From assembly GCA_029245525.1 (NCBI GenBank), contig JAQWPD010000059.1, forward strand, positions 1-41,469: a DNA stretch of 41,469 nucleotides. The letters are read 5' to 3'. The notes below the pieces were generated by a model that searched no databases, was not told the origin of the DNA, and saw nothing but the letters and a program-made list of their open reading frames with translations. This stretch comes from Gammaproteobacteria bacterium. Its GTDB lineage: Bacteria > Pseudomonadota > Gammaproteobacteria > Steroidobacterales > GCA-2729495. Positions 17,475 to 27,027 of this stretch are shown here, in pieces (the first letter of the stretch is position 1; each line of letters begins with the position of its first letter). The position numbers were made by a program, and so were the translations under genes.

Positions 17475-18398
17475 ATGAATAAGAGCGAATGGATTTGGCA
17501 TAACGGTGAAATGGTTCCCTGGGAGGATGCCAAGGTTCATGTGATGACGCATGCTCTGCACTACGGGTCATCCGTATTTGAGGGAATCCGCGTGTACAAG
17601 ACACCCGACGGGTCAAAAGCATTCCGCCTCAGTGCCCACACCAAGCGCATGTTGGAATCGGCAAAAATTCATCGCATGCCAATGAAGTGGTCTGTTGATG
17701 AGCTGAACACCGTATGCTGCGAATTGGTTGTAAAAAACAATCTCGAGAACGGTGCGTATATTCGTCCTATCGCCTATCGCGGATACGGTGAAATCGGTCT
17801 AGCACCCAGCAAAAATCATCCGGTTGATCTCTCGGTTGCCGCATGGCAATGGGGAACCTACTTGGGTGCGGATGCCCTAGAAAACGGTGTGGATGTCTGT
17901 ATCTCGTCTTGGCAGCGCGTCGCGCCGAATACCATTCCTGCCCTGGCTAAGGCGGGCGGTAATTACCTGTCGAGCACCCTTATCAGCATGGAAGCCCATG
18001 ATCGTGGCTTTGATGAGGGCATTGCTCTATCGACCGACGGCACTGTATCTGAAGGGGCTGGCGAAAATATTTTTGTTATTAAAGATGGTGTGGTTTACAC
18101 GCCAGGTGCAGCAGCATCGATCCTTACAGGCATTACCCGGAACAGCGTCATGGTGCTGGCAAAAGAAGCAGGTATTGACATCGTGCAACAAAGCATTCCG
18201 CGCGAGATGCTGTATATCGCAGATGAAATATTTCTGACCGGCACTGCTGCCGAAATCACTCCGGTGCGTTCGGTCGATCGTCTGCCTGTCGGTAACAGCG
18301 AACGTGGAGAGATCACGAAACATCTTCAGGATGTATTCTTCGGCTTGTTCTCGGGGAAAACAGAAGATAAATGGGGCTGGCTAACAGCACTTAAATAG
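17475..18398 (+). CDS. ilvE: Branched-chain amino acid aminotransferase
   Basis: A 307-residue class IV PLP aminotransferase of the IlvE group, which makes leucine, isoleucine and valine from their 2-oxo acids. Seen are the N-terminal WIWHNGEMVPW and the substrate-loop region VFEGIRVYKTPDG. The PLP lysine lies in IPALAKAGGNYLSS, and the class IV signature in EGAGENIFVIKDGVVYTPG. It starts at ATG 17475 behind a near-perfect aaggag. Its position between leuA and leuC lets the last step of leucine synthesis be made from the attenuated leu transcript. A D-amino acid transaminase is unlikely given the BCAT motifs and context. Confidence 0.95.
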   Translation: MNKSEWIWHNGEMVPWEDAKVHVMTHALHYGSSVFEGIRVYKTPDGSKAFRLSAHTKRMLESAKIHRMPMKWSVDELNTVCCELVVKNNLENGAYIRPIAYRGYGEIGLAPSKNHPVDLSVAAWQWGTYLGADALENGVDVCISSWQRVAPNTIPALAKAGGNYLSSTLISMEAHDRGFDEGIALSTDGTVSEGAGENIFVIKDGVVYTPGAAASILTGITRNSVMVLAKEAGIDIVQQSIPREMLYIADEIFLTGTAAEITPVRSVDRLPVGNSERGEITKHLQDVFFGLFSGKTEDKWGWLTALK

Positions 18399-18535
18399 GC
18401 GCCCGCAGCCCTCAGGTTCGCAACTCCGGGGTTCTGGCTAACAATAATGGCACAGCAACCTGAACTGCCGAATTAACACGCACAGCAATAACAATACGAA
18501 TTACTCATTTGCATTAAACTGGAGCACACGCCGTC

Positions 18536-19942
18536 ATGGGTGGAAAAACTTTATTCGACAAAGTCTGGGACGATCACGTCGTCGTCCCGGAAAACGAACA
18601 AACACCAGCGGTGTTTTACATTGATCTGCACATAGTGCATGAAGTAACAACCCCGCAGGCGTTTGACATGCTGCGTGAGAAAAAGCTTCCGGTGCGTCGT
18701 CCCGATCTTATGCTGGCGACCATGGACCACTCAACGCCGACGGTTCCGGTAAACGACTTATCGGCGCTTGATGATCCGGCCATATCCGCTCCTGAACCTG
18801 CCAAACAAATACGCCAGATGATTGTTAACTGCGAAGAATTCGGCATCGAATTGCATGGCTTTGGTGATCATCACCGTGGCATCGTTCACGTTATAGGCCC
18901 TGAAATTGGTGCCACTCAGCCAGGCAAGACTATCGTCTGCGGTGACAGCCACTCGTCTACCCATGGCGCTTTTGGCGCACTCGGTTTTGGTATCGGCACC
19001 ACGGAAGTTGGCCATGTACTCGCCACCCAGTGTCTGTTACAGCGCAAGGCAAAATCAATGGCTGTGAACATTACTGGCAAGCTGCAACCGGGTGTCTCGG
19101 CAAAGGATATTATCCTCGCATTGATTGGCAAGATCGGTGTTGACGGCGGTACAGGTCATGTCATCGAATATCGTGGTGAAACGATTCGCGGCTTGAACAT
19201 GGATGAGCGCATGACCATCTGTAATATGTCCATCGAGGCTGGCGCCCGTGCAGGCATGATTGCCCCCGATGAAACCACGTTCGCGTACATGAAAGGGCGC
19301 GACAAAGCACCTCAGGGTGAAGACTGGAACATCGCAGTTGAACGCTGGAAAGAGCTAAAGACCGATGCTGATGCGAGTTTCGACAAAGAAGTGAGTCTCG
19401 ATATATCCGATCTGGAGCCACAGGTCACCTTCGGCACGAATCCCGCCATGGTTGCATCAATTAGCAAAGCTATTCCGAAGATCGATGATCTCAGCTTTAA
19501 TAAGGCCATCAACTACATGCAGGTTAAGGCAGACCAACCTATGCTCGGCACCAAAGTCGACATTGTGTTTGTTGGCAGCTGCACAAACTCGCGCATGACT
19601 GACTTGCATTCAGTGGCAAAAATATTGGACGGAAAAAAGGTTGCCAGCAATGTTCGCATGATGATTGTGCCCGGCTCCGAAGCGCTGAAATCTCAGGCCG
19701 AGACCGATGGTCTGGATAAAATATTCACTGCCGCAGGTGCAGAATGGCGGGAAGCCGGCTGCTCGATGTGCCTGGGCATGAACAGCGACAAACTGGGTAA
19801 AGGTCAGTTGTGTGTCAGTACCAGCAACCGTAACTTCGAAGGACGACAGGGTCCGGGCGGACGTACCGTATTGGCAAGTCCTGAAACCGCAGCAGCATCG
19901 GCTATCGCCGGCGTCATTGCCGATCCCCGCGACTATATTTAG
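18536..19942 (+). CDS. leuC: 3-isopropylmalate dehydratase large subunit
   Basis: A 468-residue aconitase-family large subunit that, with LeuD, isomerises 2- to 3-isopropylmalate. The start KTLFDKVWDDHVV and the CGDSHSSTHGAFG motif are diagnostic. The three 4Fe-4S ligands are in FVGSCTNSRM and CSMCLGMN. Length equals the usual 466-470 residues. It starts at ATG 18536 after ggag, 137 bases behind ilvE, and is followed by leuD after 13 bases. Confidence 0.98.
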   Translation: MGGKTLFDKVWDDHVVVPENEQTPAVFYIDLHIVHEVTTPQAFDMLREKKLPVRRPDLMLATMDHSTPTVPVNDLSALDDPAISAPEPAKQIRQMIVNCEEFGIELHGFGDHHRGIVHVIGPEIGATQPGKTIVCGDSHSSTHGAFGALGFGIGTTEVGHVLATQCLLQRKAKSMAVNITGKLQPGVSAKDIILALIGKIGVDGGTGHVIEYRGETIRGLNMDERMTICNMSIEAGARAGMIAPDETTFAYMKGRDKAPQGEDWNIAVERWKELKTDADASFDKEVSLDISDLEPQVTFGTNPAMVASISKAIPKIDDLSFNKAINYMQVKADQPMLGTKVDIVFVGSCTNSRMTDLHSVAKILDGKKVASNVRMMIVPGSEALKSQAETDGLDKIFTAAGAEWREAGCSMCLGMNSDKLGKGQLCVSTSNRNFEGRQGPGGRTVLASPETAAASAIAGVIADPRDYI

Positions 19943-19955
19943 GATCATATATATC

Positions 19956-20540
19956 ATGGAAAAGTTAACAAAACTCACCTCCAAAACAACCGTTTTGCCC
20001 ATTGATGACGTCGACACTGACCAGATTATTCCGGCACGCTTTCTTACCACCACAACGCGCGAGGGCATCGGTAAGGCACTTTTTGCCGATTGGCGCTTCG
20101 ACGCGCAGGGAAACACGATTAAAGATTTCCCGCTTAACGCACCGGGCATTGCTGAGTGCAAATTCTTAGTGGCCGGTCGAAACTTCGGTTGCGGCTCATC
20201 ACGTGAACATGCGCCCTGGTCCCTCGTTGATTTCGGCATACGCGCGGTAATCAGCAGTGAGATCGCGGATATCTTCCGTAATAACTCGCTTAAAAACGGC
20301 TTAGTCCCTGTCATTGTCGATAATGATACCCACCAATGGTTGCTGGCTAACCCTGGTGCAGAAGTAACGGTTGACGTTGAAGCGCGCGAACTGCGGTTGC
20401 CAACCGGCAAAACGGTGACCTTCCCTATCGATAACTTTGCCCGGCATTGCATTCTTGAAGGTATCGATCAAACAGGCTTTCTTATGCAGAATGTCGATAA
20501 CATTGGACGGTTTGAAAACAACCGGTCGTGGCAGCCATGA
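19956..20540 (+). CDS. leuD: 3-isopropylmalate dehydratase small subunit
   Basis: A 194-residue small (swivel) subunit of isopropylmalate isomerase. Characteristic segments are [14 protein letters not shown] near residues 18-31, [12 protein letters not shown] near 74-85, and GLVPVIVD. The open frame extends upstream to 19812 through leuC, but the family start is the ATG at 19956, where the protein opens [11 protein letters not shown]. The stop overlaps the leuB start (ATGA). Confidence 0.97.
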   Translation: MEKLTKLTSKTTVLPIDDVDTDQIIPARFLTTTTREGIGKALFADWRFDAQGNTIKDFPLNAPGIAECKFLVAGRNFGCGSSREHAPWSLVDFGIRAVISSEIADIFRNNSLKNGLVPVIVDNDTHQWLLANPGAEVTVDVEARELRLPTGKTVTFPIDNFARHCILEGIDQTGFLMQNVDNIGRFENNRSWQP

Positions 20541-21598
20541 AAGCAACAATCGCTATTCTCCCGGGCGACGGAATAGGTCCGGAAGTTACTGCTGAAGCCG
20601 TAAAAATACTCACTGCTATAGCGGCGAAGCACGGTCATGAGTTTGATATGCCACAAGGCCTGATCGGCGGCGTGGCGCTTGATGCTGAAAACGATCCGTT
20701 CCCTGCCAGCACAGCGGCTGTTTGCGAAGGCGCCGCAGCCGTGCTGCTTGGTGCGGTCGGCGGCCCCAAGTGGGATACGGTGCCTACAGAATCACGCCCC
20801 GAACGCGGCCTGCTCCGGCTTCGTGCGCTACTGAATGTCTTCGCAAACATTCGCCCGGTGGCGGTAAATAACGTTCTTGCTGGGGCCTCACCTATCCGCG
20901 CTGAACTTCTGGAAGGTGTCGACATGATTGTCGTCCGCGAACTCACCGGTGGCATTTACTTTGGAAAAAAGGAGCGCAGCGCTGACAGTGCTACCGATGT
21001 CTGCACCTACACCCGCAGTGAAATAGAGCGCGTACTGCGCATTGCCGGACAAATGGCTCAACAGCGTCGGGGCAAGGTGACCTCTGTCGATAAATCAAAT
21101 GTCCTCGAAACATCGCGCCTGTGGCGTGAAGTGGTTAATGAGTTAATGCCCCGTGAGTTTCCGGATGTGCAGGTTGAACACCTTCTGGTTGATGCCGCAG
21201 CAATGCACCTGTTGTCGCGCCCGGCCGACTTTGACGTTATTGTTACCGAAAATATGTTCGGCGATATTCTGACCGATGAGGCCTCAATGCTTGCCGGCTC
21301 AATGGGCATGTTACCGTCAGCCTCACTGAACGATGGCACTGTCGGTTTGTACGAACCGATTCACGGTTCAGCGCCCGATATCGCGGGACAAAACAAAGCC
21401 AACCCCTGCGCCACCATCATGAGTGCCGCCATGTTGCTGCGTCACTCACTCGGGCTAACGGCGGAAGCCGATGCCGTTGAAGCTGCCGTCAATCAGGCGC
21501 TGTTAAACGGGGCGCGAACCGGCGATATTGCTCAAGCCGGCGACACCGTTGTGGGTACCCAAGCCATGGGTGATGCGGTGTTGCAAGCCCTCGGATAA
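20537..21598 (+). CDS. leuB: 3-isopropylmalate dehydrogenase
   Basis: An NAD-dependent decarboxylating dehydrogenase that makes 4-methyl-2-oxopentanoate from 3-isopropylmalate. It has 353 residues from ATG 20537, which overlaps the leuD stop. A GTG nine bases upstream would add only three residues. Motifs are [11 protein letters not shown] at the start, [10 protein letters not shown] in the active-site loop, [13 protein letters not shown], and the metal/NAD region [11 protein letters not shown] with the later [12 protein letters not shown]. It is the last gene of the operon and is followed by a strong terminator. Confidence 0.98.
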   Translation: MKATIAILPGDGIGPEVTAEAVKILTAIAAKHGHEFDMPQGLIGGVALDAENDPFPASTAAVCEGAAAVLLGAVGGPKWDTVPTESRPERGLLRLRALLNVFANIRPVAVNNVLAGASPIRAELLEGVDMIVVRELTGGIYFGKKERSADSATDVCTYTRSEIERVLRIAGQMAQQRRGKVTSVDKSNVLETSRLWREVVNELMPREFPDVQVEHLLVDAAAMHLLSRPADFDVIVTENMFGDILTDEASMLAGSMGMLPSASLNDGTVGLYEPIHGSAPDIAGQNKANPCATIMSAAMLLRHSLGLTAEADAVEAAVNQALLNGARTGDIAQAGDTVVGTQAMGDAVLQALG

Positions 21599-21620
21599 GC
21601 AGCAAACCCGCCAATAGCAA

Positions 21621-21654
21621 CAAAAACGCCCCGGTTTCGGGGCGTTTTTGTTTT
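21621..21654 (+). terminator. Rho-independent terminator of the leucine operon
   Basis: A perfect 13-base stem (21621-21633 with 21638-21650) around a GTTT loop with core cgccccg, followed by a T-rich tail. It lies 22 bases after the leuB stop and separates the leucine and histidine operons. Confidence 0.95.
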
Positions 21655-21692
21655 GCCGCAACGACCCGCTTGTCTGCGAAGTGACAATCTGT

Positions 21693-21719
21693 TAGTGTAC
21701 TAGCGTGTTAATACATTAA
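21693..21719 (+). promoter_or_regulatory. Candidate operator for the TrpR-like regulator
   Basis: Two adjacent palindromes lie 14-40 bases before the regulator start: TAGT-gt-ACTA (21693-21702) and TTAAT-ac-ATTAA (21708-21719). The first resembles the CTAG-rich half sites recognised by TrpR-family proteins. Position fits an operator controlling the regulator and the whole his operon, by autoregulation. This is inferred from one sequence only. Confidence 0.45.
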
Positions 21720-21732
21720 TGCAGACGATACT

Positions 21733-22044
21733 ATGAAAGATCACCGAATACTCTCATCGCAAGAAGAGCAAGCCGCAGAAACCGCTCTGTACCGCGCGAT
21801 ACTGGCACTGAAGAGCACCGAAGAGTGTCGCAACTTCTTCAACGACCTGTGCACACCCGCAGAATTGCAGGCAATGAAAGATCGCTGGTTTGTCGTCGAA
21901 CTGCTCGATAAAGGCAAAACCTATCGCGATATTCATGACCTTACCGGCGTGAGTATCACCACAATTGGTCGTGTCGCCCGCTGCCTCAATAATGGTGCCG
22001 ATGGGTACGCCACAGTTATAAAACGAATTGGAAATAAGTCGTAA
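21733..22044 (+). CDS. YerC/YecD-type TrpR-family regulator
   Basis: A 103-residue all-helical protein of the TrpR superfamily. The segment LCTPAELQAMKDRWFVVELLDKG is followed by the helix-turn-helix TYRDIHDLTGVSITTIGRVARCL (about residues 61-85), matching YerC/YecD proteins. Family knowledge: YerC-like proteins have been proposed as histidine-biosynthesis regulators in Firmicutes. Here the gene directly precedes hisG, with stop and start overlapping by one base (TAATG), so it is part of the his operon. This suggests transcriptional rather than leader-peptide control of his in this organism. The corepressor is presumably histidine, but that is not shown. Confidence 0.9.
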   Translation: MKDHRILSSQEEQAAETALYRAILALKSTEECRNFFNDLCTPAELQAMKDRWFVVELLDKGKTYRDIHDLTGVSITTIGRVARCLNNGADGYATVIKRIGNKS

Positions 22045-22949
22045 TGAATGCAGACAAACAAACCCGAATTAAGATTGCTATCCAGAAATCGGGTCGCCTT
22101 ACCGACCACTCACTGGAGTTGCTGCAGCAAGTTGGCCTGAAGTACAGCCGCGGGCGCGATCAACTCATCGGCTATGGCGAGAACATGCCGGTCGATTTTC
22201 TGCTGGTCCGTGATGATGATATTCCCGGCCTGGTAAAAGACGATGTGTGCGATCTCGGTATCGTCGGTTTGAACGAATTAGAAGAACGGCGCATTCAGTA
22301 TAAAAATGATGGAATCGATAATGCATTTCAACAGATTATGCCGCTGGACTACGGTCAGTGCCGGCTCGCGTTTGCCTATCCGGAAAATGGCAGCATTAAG
22401 AGCATTGCTGACGCTAAAGACAAATGCATTGCCACCAGCTACCCATATATCGTCACCGAGTATCTAAAAACAGCGGGTATTAATGCGGACGTAATTGAGT
22501 TTTCCGGCGCAGTAGAAATTGCACCGAGCCTAGGCCGTGCCGACATGATCTGTGATCTGGTATCCAGTGGTGCCACGCTTGCGGCCAATAAATTGGTCGA
22601 AGGCGAGACCATACTGCAGAGCACCTCGGTACTCGTTCAAACCACTGTGGCTCTGTCTTCTGAAAAACAGCAATGGGTCGACAAGATTGTGCAACGGATT
22701 AAGGGTGTGCAGCAGGTGCGTGAAAGCAAATACATCATGATGCATGCTCCCCGCTCAGCGCTCAAAGCGATTACTGATCTATTGCCGGGGGCTGAGTCAC
22801 CGACGGTGCTGCCTTTAGGTGGCATCGATAATAAAGTGGCTGTGCACGTAGTCTGTCGCGAAGCTGTATTTTGGGACACGCTGGAAAACCTAAAAGCGGT
22901 AGGTGCCAGCTCTATTCTGGTTTTACCTGTGGAGAAAATGCTGGCATGA
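22044..22949 (+). CDS. hisG: ATP phosphoribosyltransferase (long form)
   Basis: The first enzyme of histidine synthesis, joining ATP and PRPP. It has 301 residues and the start RIKIAIQKSGRLTDHSLELL. The phosphate-binding stretch DMICDLVSSGATLAANKLVE lies near 170-189. A C-terminal ACT-like regulatory domain begins at about residue 220. This is the long, HisZ-independent, histidine-feedback-inhibited form found in enterobacteria. It overlaps the upstream regulator by one base and the downstream hisD by four. Confidence 0.97.
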   Translation: MNADKQTRIKIAIQKSGRLTDHSLELLQQVGLKYSRGRDQLIGYGENMPVDFLLVRDDDIPGLVKDDVCDLGIVGLNELEERRIQYKNDGIDNAFQQIMPLDYGQCRLAFAYPENGSIKSIADAKDKCIATSYPYIVTEYLKTAGINADVIEFSGAVEIAPSLGRADMICDLVSSGATLAANKLVEGETILQSTSVLVQTTVALSSEKQQWVDKIVQRIKGVQQVRESKYIMMHAPRSALKAITDLLPGAESPTVLPLGGIDNKVAVHVVCREAVFWDTLENLKAVGASSILVLPVEKMLA

Positions 22950-24271
22950 GCGAGCGTCTTAGAACAATCCGTTGGCAACAACTGACTGCAGCAGAGCAAT
23001 CGGCGGTACTAGAGCGTCCGGCTGTTAAAGCAAACGCTGAAATATCAGCCGAAGCAGCCTTGATCATTGATCGAGTAAAACAAGGCGGCGATAAAGCCCT
23101 TATCGAACTCGCGGCTGAACTCGATCAGGTCAAGCTGACCGAGCTTAGCGTCAGCGATACCGAAGCCGCTGAAGCCGCGGGTCTAATCGGACCTGATGCC
23201 TGTAAGGCAATCAATACCGCCATCGCTAACGTCACGACTTATCACGAGGCTCAGCAGACTGCGCCGATGACCGTTGAAACAACGCCGGGTGTTGTCTGTG
23301 AGCGAATCATCCGTGCTGTCCCTGCGGTCGGGTTGTACGTGCCTGCAGGCACGGCACCGCTGCCCTCCACCGCAATTATGCTGTCTGTTCCGGCCGCAAT
23401 TGCCGATTGCAATACCCGGGTGATGTGCACTCCGGCTCGCCCCGATGGCAGGGCTGATCCGGCAGTGGTCTATGCAGCATGGCAGTGTGGCGTGCGTAAC
23501 ATTTATAAAGTCGGTGGTGCGCAGGCTGTAGCGGCAATGGCTTACGGCACTGAAAGTATCGCTAAGGTCGACAAAGTATTCGGGCCGGGTAATGCCTGGT
23601 TTACTGCCGCCAAAACGATTGTGTCGGCGGACCCTGGTGGTGCCGCGCTCGACATGCCTGCAGGCCCTTCCGAAGTTATGGTTGTCGCTGATGACAGCGC
23701 TGCTGTGCGCGCCGTCGCGCTCGACCTCCTCTCACAGGCTGAACATGGTCCGGACTCGCAGGTAATTTTGGTAACCACCAGCGAGCAACTGGCGAAAGCG
23801 GTTGATGCGGCAATTGGTGTAGCCCTTAAGACCCTGCCCCGACGCGCCATTATCGAACAGGCTCTGAACTACAGCATGAGCATTCTGGTCGACTCGATTG
23901 AAGAAGCCATCGATGTCGCCAATGCCTATGCACCCGAGCACTTAATTATTCAAGTGAATGCACCGCGCGATTATATGAAACGGGTGCAAAATGCCGGCTC
24001 TATTTTCCTTGGCCCATGGACGCCTGAATCGGTAGGCGACTATTGCAGCGGCACGAACCATGTCTTACCCACCTATGGCTACGCCCGTTCCTACAGCGGC
24101 TTATCGCTGGCTGCATTCCAGAAACAAATCTCGGTGCAAGAACTGAGCTATGCCGGACTAAAAACGCTAGAGCCCACCGTCACTGCGCTCGCCGGACTGG
24201 AAGGCCTGGATGCACATGCACAGGCGGTGCTGGTGCGAATTGAAGATGAGGAAGGAAAGCAAAGCTCATGA
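22946..24271 (+). CDS. hisD: Histidinol dehydrogenase
   Basis: Catalyses the last two oxidations from histidinol to histidine with NAD and zinc. It has 441 residues from ATG 22946, which overlaps the hisG stop. An upstream in-frame extension to 22871 lies wholly in hisG and is rejected. Motifs include VPAGTAPLPSTAIM, FGPGNAWFTAAK and DMPAGPSEVMVVADD. Zinc-site residues are in SQAEHGPDSQ and near the C-terminus in GTNHVLPTYGYARSYSGL. Confidence 0.98.
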   Translation: MSERLRTIRWQQLTAAEQSAVLERPAVKANAEISAEAALIIDRVKQGGDKALIELAAELDQVKLTELSVSDTEAAEAAGLIGPDACKAINTAIANVTTYHEAQQTAPMTVETTPGVVCERIIRAVPAVGLYVPAGTAPLPSTAIMLSVPAAIADCNTRVMCTPARPDGRADPAVVYAAWQCGVRNIYKVGGAQAVAAMAYGTESIAKVDKVFGPGNAWFTAAKTIVSADPGGAALDMPAGPSEVMVVADDSAAVRAVALDLLSQAEHGPDSQVILVTTSEQLAKAVDAAIGVALKTLPRRAIIEQALNYSMSILVDSIEEAIDVANAYAPEHLIIQVNAPRDYMKRVQNAGSIFLGPWTPESVGDYCSGTNHVLPTYGYARSYSGLSLAAFQKQISVQELSYAGLKTLEPTVTALAGLEGLDAHAQAVLVRIEDEEGKQSS

Positions 24272-25341
24272 GCAGCACGGCAGCAAAACTGGTGCGACCT
24301 GAAATTGGCGCACTCAAACCCTATGTCGCGGCATCCTATGCCGAGGGTGTGCTGCGTCTTAATGCAAATGAAGCCCCATGGAGTCCGCTTGCACCCAACA
24401 GCCGCATTGACCTAAACGACCTCAACCGCTATCCCGATGAACGACCGTGGGAGCTTACAGCGCGCCTTGCCGACTTTTACGGTGTCGATCCCGATTGTCT
24501 ACTGGTAACCCGTGGCAGCAGCGAGGGCATCGACCTATTGATTCGCAGTTTCTGCAGATCCGGTATAGATGAAATTATTATCAACCCCCCAACCTTTGGC
24601 ATGTATCGGGTGTATGCGGATGTGCAAGGGGCCGCCGTAAAAGAGTTGCCATTGCTGGCTGACCGGGGCTACGCGCTCGATGTTGACGCTGTTATTAATA
24701 ACTGGAGTGACACCAGCAAACTGGCTTTTATCTGCACGCCAAACAACCCGACAGGTAACGCCGTACCTGCAGATGAACTCGATCGTTTATGCAAAGCGCT
24801 GGTGGGTAAAGGCATGGTGATTATTGATGCGGCCTACACCGAGTTCGCCGATTATGACCCCACTGAACTGCTCACCCGTTATGACAATGTTGTCGTGCTG
24901 CGAACCTTATCCAAAGCATTGGGGCTCGCCGGTGTTCGCTGCGGTGCTGTACTGAGCAATCCTGAAGTTATCGGCTATCTGCAGCAAATACTACCACCCT
25001 ACTCTTACCCGAAGCCCTGTCAGGAGGTGGTGCTTGCGGCACTCAATCCGGCAAATCGAAGCGAGCAATTGCGACGTGTTTCCATTTTAAAAGAGCAACG
25101 CGAAAGACTGATTAGCTATTGTCGAAGCAACCCCGGGTTCAGCGCCGTGCAGCCAAGCAACGCCAATTTTATTTTTGTCACAGCGGTCAACCCTGACGAT
25201 GTGATTGCGGCAACTGAAGCCGCCAAAGTACGCATTCGAGACTTTAGCAAAGACCCGGCAGCACCGGCTGGCTTTCGCATCACAGCAGGCACTGCTGAAG
25301 AAAACACCCAATTGATTAACGCCCTGGACACACTCAAATGA
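24268..25341 (+). CDS. hisC: Histidinol-phosphate aminotransferase
   Basis: A 357-residue class I/II PLP aminotransferase converting imidazole acetol phosphate to histidinol phosphate. Seen are LRLNANEAPWSP, NRYPDERPWELTARLA, the TPNNPTGN substrate loop, and the PLP lysine in VVLRTLSKALGLAGVRCG. Size fits the HisC family. Starts and stops overlap those of hisD and hisB by four bases each, indicating tight translational coupling. Confidence 0.97.
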   Translation: MSSTAAKLVRPEIGALKPYVAASYAEGVLRLNANEAPWSPLAPNSRIDLNDLNRYPDERPWELTARLADFYGVDPDCLLVTRGSSEGIDLLIRSFCRSGIDEIIINPPTFGMYRVYADVQGAAVKELPLLADRGYALDVDAVINNWSDTSKLAFICTPNNPTGNAVPADELDRLCKALVGKGMVIIDAAYTEFADYDPTELLTRYDNVVVLRTLSKALGLAGVRCGAVLSNPEVIGYLQQILPPYSYPKPCQEVVLAALNPANRSEQLRRVSILKEQRERLISYCRSNPGFSAVQPSNANFIFVTAVNPDDVIAATEAAKVRIRDFSKDPAAPAGFRITAGTAEENTQLINALDTLK

Positions 25342-26408
25342 GCGACAAAATTATTTTTATCGATCGCGACGGCACTATGGTTATCGAACCCGCCAGCGAC
25401 AAACAGGTTGACCGAATCGACAAAGTTGAATTGGTCCCCGGTGTTATTCCGGCGATGCTTGAATTGCGTGACGCGGGCTACGACTTTGTCATGGTGAGCA
25501 ATCAGGATGGCTTAGGCACCGACAGCTTCCCGCAAGCCGACTTCGAAGCTGCACAGAACTTTATCCTTGATCTGTTCAGCTCTCAGGGCATTCAGTTTCG
25601 TGAAGTTCTGATTTGCCCGCACTTCAACGAGGACGGCTGCAATTGCCGCAAGCCATTGCCCGGTCTGCTCACGCCATTTTTGCGCGACAACAGCATCGAC
25701 AGAGAAAGCAGCTACGTCATCGGCGATCGTCAGACCGATCTTGATCTTGCGATCACCATTGGCGTCACCGGTGTGCTTATCGACCCGACGGATACAAAGG
25801 CATGGGCAACCATTGCACGTAACATCACGCGGCCGCCGCGCGTTGCTGTAATCAACCGAAAAACGAACGAAACCAATATCGAACTGCGCGTCGACTTGGA
25901 CAATCCGGGTACGGCTGACATTGATACCGGTATCGCTTTCTACGACCACATGCTGGAACAGGTGGCTAAACACGGCGGCTTCTCGCTTACGGTTAAGTGC
26001 AACGGTGACCTTGAGGTCGACGAGCATCACACGGTTGAAGACGTGGCTCTGGTGTTAGGTCAGGCAATCAAAGAGGCACTTGGTGACAAGCGCGGTATTG
26101 GTCGCTACGGCTTTACTGTGCCGATGGATGAAGCACAGGCAAGCGTTGCTATTGATCTGGGTGGTCGCCCCTTCATGGTCTTTGAAGGTGAATTCGATCG
26201 TGAAGCCGTTGGTGGATTACCAACGGAGCTCGTGCCCCACGTATTCCGCTCGCTCAGCGATACGCTGGCCGCCGCGATTCACGTTTCGGTGAAGGGTGAC
26301 AATGCGCATCACATGATCGAAGGTTGCTTCAAGGCGACAGGTCGCGCGCTGCGCCAGGCTTTTGCCATAGAAGGCAATGATCTGCCCAGCACGAAAGGCA
26401 CGCTGTAA
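25338..26408 (+). CDS. hisB: Bifunctional histidinol-phosphatase / imidazoleglycerol-phosphate dehydratase
   Basis: A 356-residue fusion. Residues 1-160 form an HAD phosphatase with the DxD motif in IFIDRDGTMV and a zinc loop around CPHFNEDGCNCRKP. Residues about 165-356 form the dehydratase, with the metal-binding histidines in DHMLEQVAKHGG and DEHHTVEDVALVLG. This two-domain HisB is the enterobacterial form (HisNB) and is restricted mainly to gammaproteobacteria and a few other groups. It supplies steps seven and nine of the pathway. Confidence 0.97.
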   Translation: MSDKIIFIDRDGTMVIEPASDKQVDRIDKVELVPGVIPAMLELRDAGYDFVMVSNQDGLGTDSFPQADFEAAQNFILDLFSSQGIQFREVLICPHFNEDGCNCRKPLPGLLTPFLRDNSIDRESSYVIGDRQTDLDLAITIGVTGVLIDPTDTKAWATIARNITRPPRVAVINRKTNETNIELRVDLDNPGTADIDTGIAFYDHMLEQVAKHGGFSLTVKCNGDLEVDEHHTVEDVALVLGQAIKEALGDKRGIGRYGFTVPMDEAQASVAIDLGGRPFMVFEGEFDREAVGGLPTELVPHVFRSLSDTLAAAIHVSVKGDNAHHMIEGCFKATGRALRQAFAIEGNDLPSTKGTL

Positions 26409-27007
26409 TGGCGGAGTCACTTGCCATCATTGATGGTGGCGGCGCGAACATTGCGTCGCTGACCTTCGCCTTGCAGCGCCTTGGCATCAAAGCTGAGCTG
26501 ACCACTGACAAGTCGGTTATCGGCAATGCTGACCGAGTGATTCTGCCAGGGGTAGGCGCAGCTGCGGATGCAATGCAGCGCCTGAAAAATGCTGACCTTG
26601 TGCAATTCATTAAAGAGCTTCAGCAACCTGTGCTCGGCATTTGTCTCGGCATGCAACTCATGTTTGATGCCTCCGAGGAAGAAGACGCAGATTGCTTAGG
26701 GATTATTTCCGGCACGGCCAGCAAGTTCGCACCAGCGAAAGACCGCCCGGTGCCCCACATGGGCTGGAATAAAGTGAAACAGCAGAACGATTCGCCACTG
26801 TTTGAAAACATTGATGACGATGCATACTTTTACTTTGTGCACAGTTTTGCGCTGCCAGTGTGTGATGCAACTGTTGGCATGACCGACTACGGCAAATCAT
26901 TTACTGCAGCAGCCGAACAGAACAACTTTGTTGCCGCTCAGTTTCACCCGGAGCGCTCCGGTGCTGCCGGCGCTCAACTGCTGCGCAATTTTATTAGCAA
27001 CTATTAA
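26408..27007 (+). CDS. hisH: Imidazole glycerol phosphate synthase, glutaminase subunit
   Basis: A 199-residue class I glutamine amidotransferase. The catalytic cysteine lies in LGICLGMQLMF, with the histidine and glutamate in QFHPERSG near the end. The ammonia it releases is channelled to HisF, encoded downstream after hisA. The start ATG at 26408 overlaps the hisB stop by one base. Family length is about 196-210 residues, so the gene is intact. Confidence 0.97.
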   Translation: MAESLAIIDGGGANIASLTFALQRLGIKAELTTDKSVIGNADRVILPGVGAAADAMQRLKNADLVQFIKELQQPVLGICLGMQLMFDASEEEDADCLGIISGTASKFAPAKDRPVPHMGWNKVKQQNDSPLFENIDDDAYFYFVHSFALPVCDATVGMTDYGKSFTAAAEQNNFVAAQFHPERSGAAGAQLLRNFISNY

Positions 27008-27027
27008 ATAAGTTACTGGACGCATTC

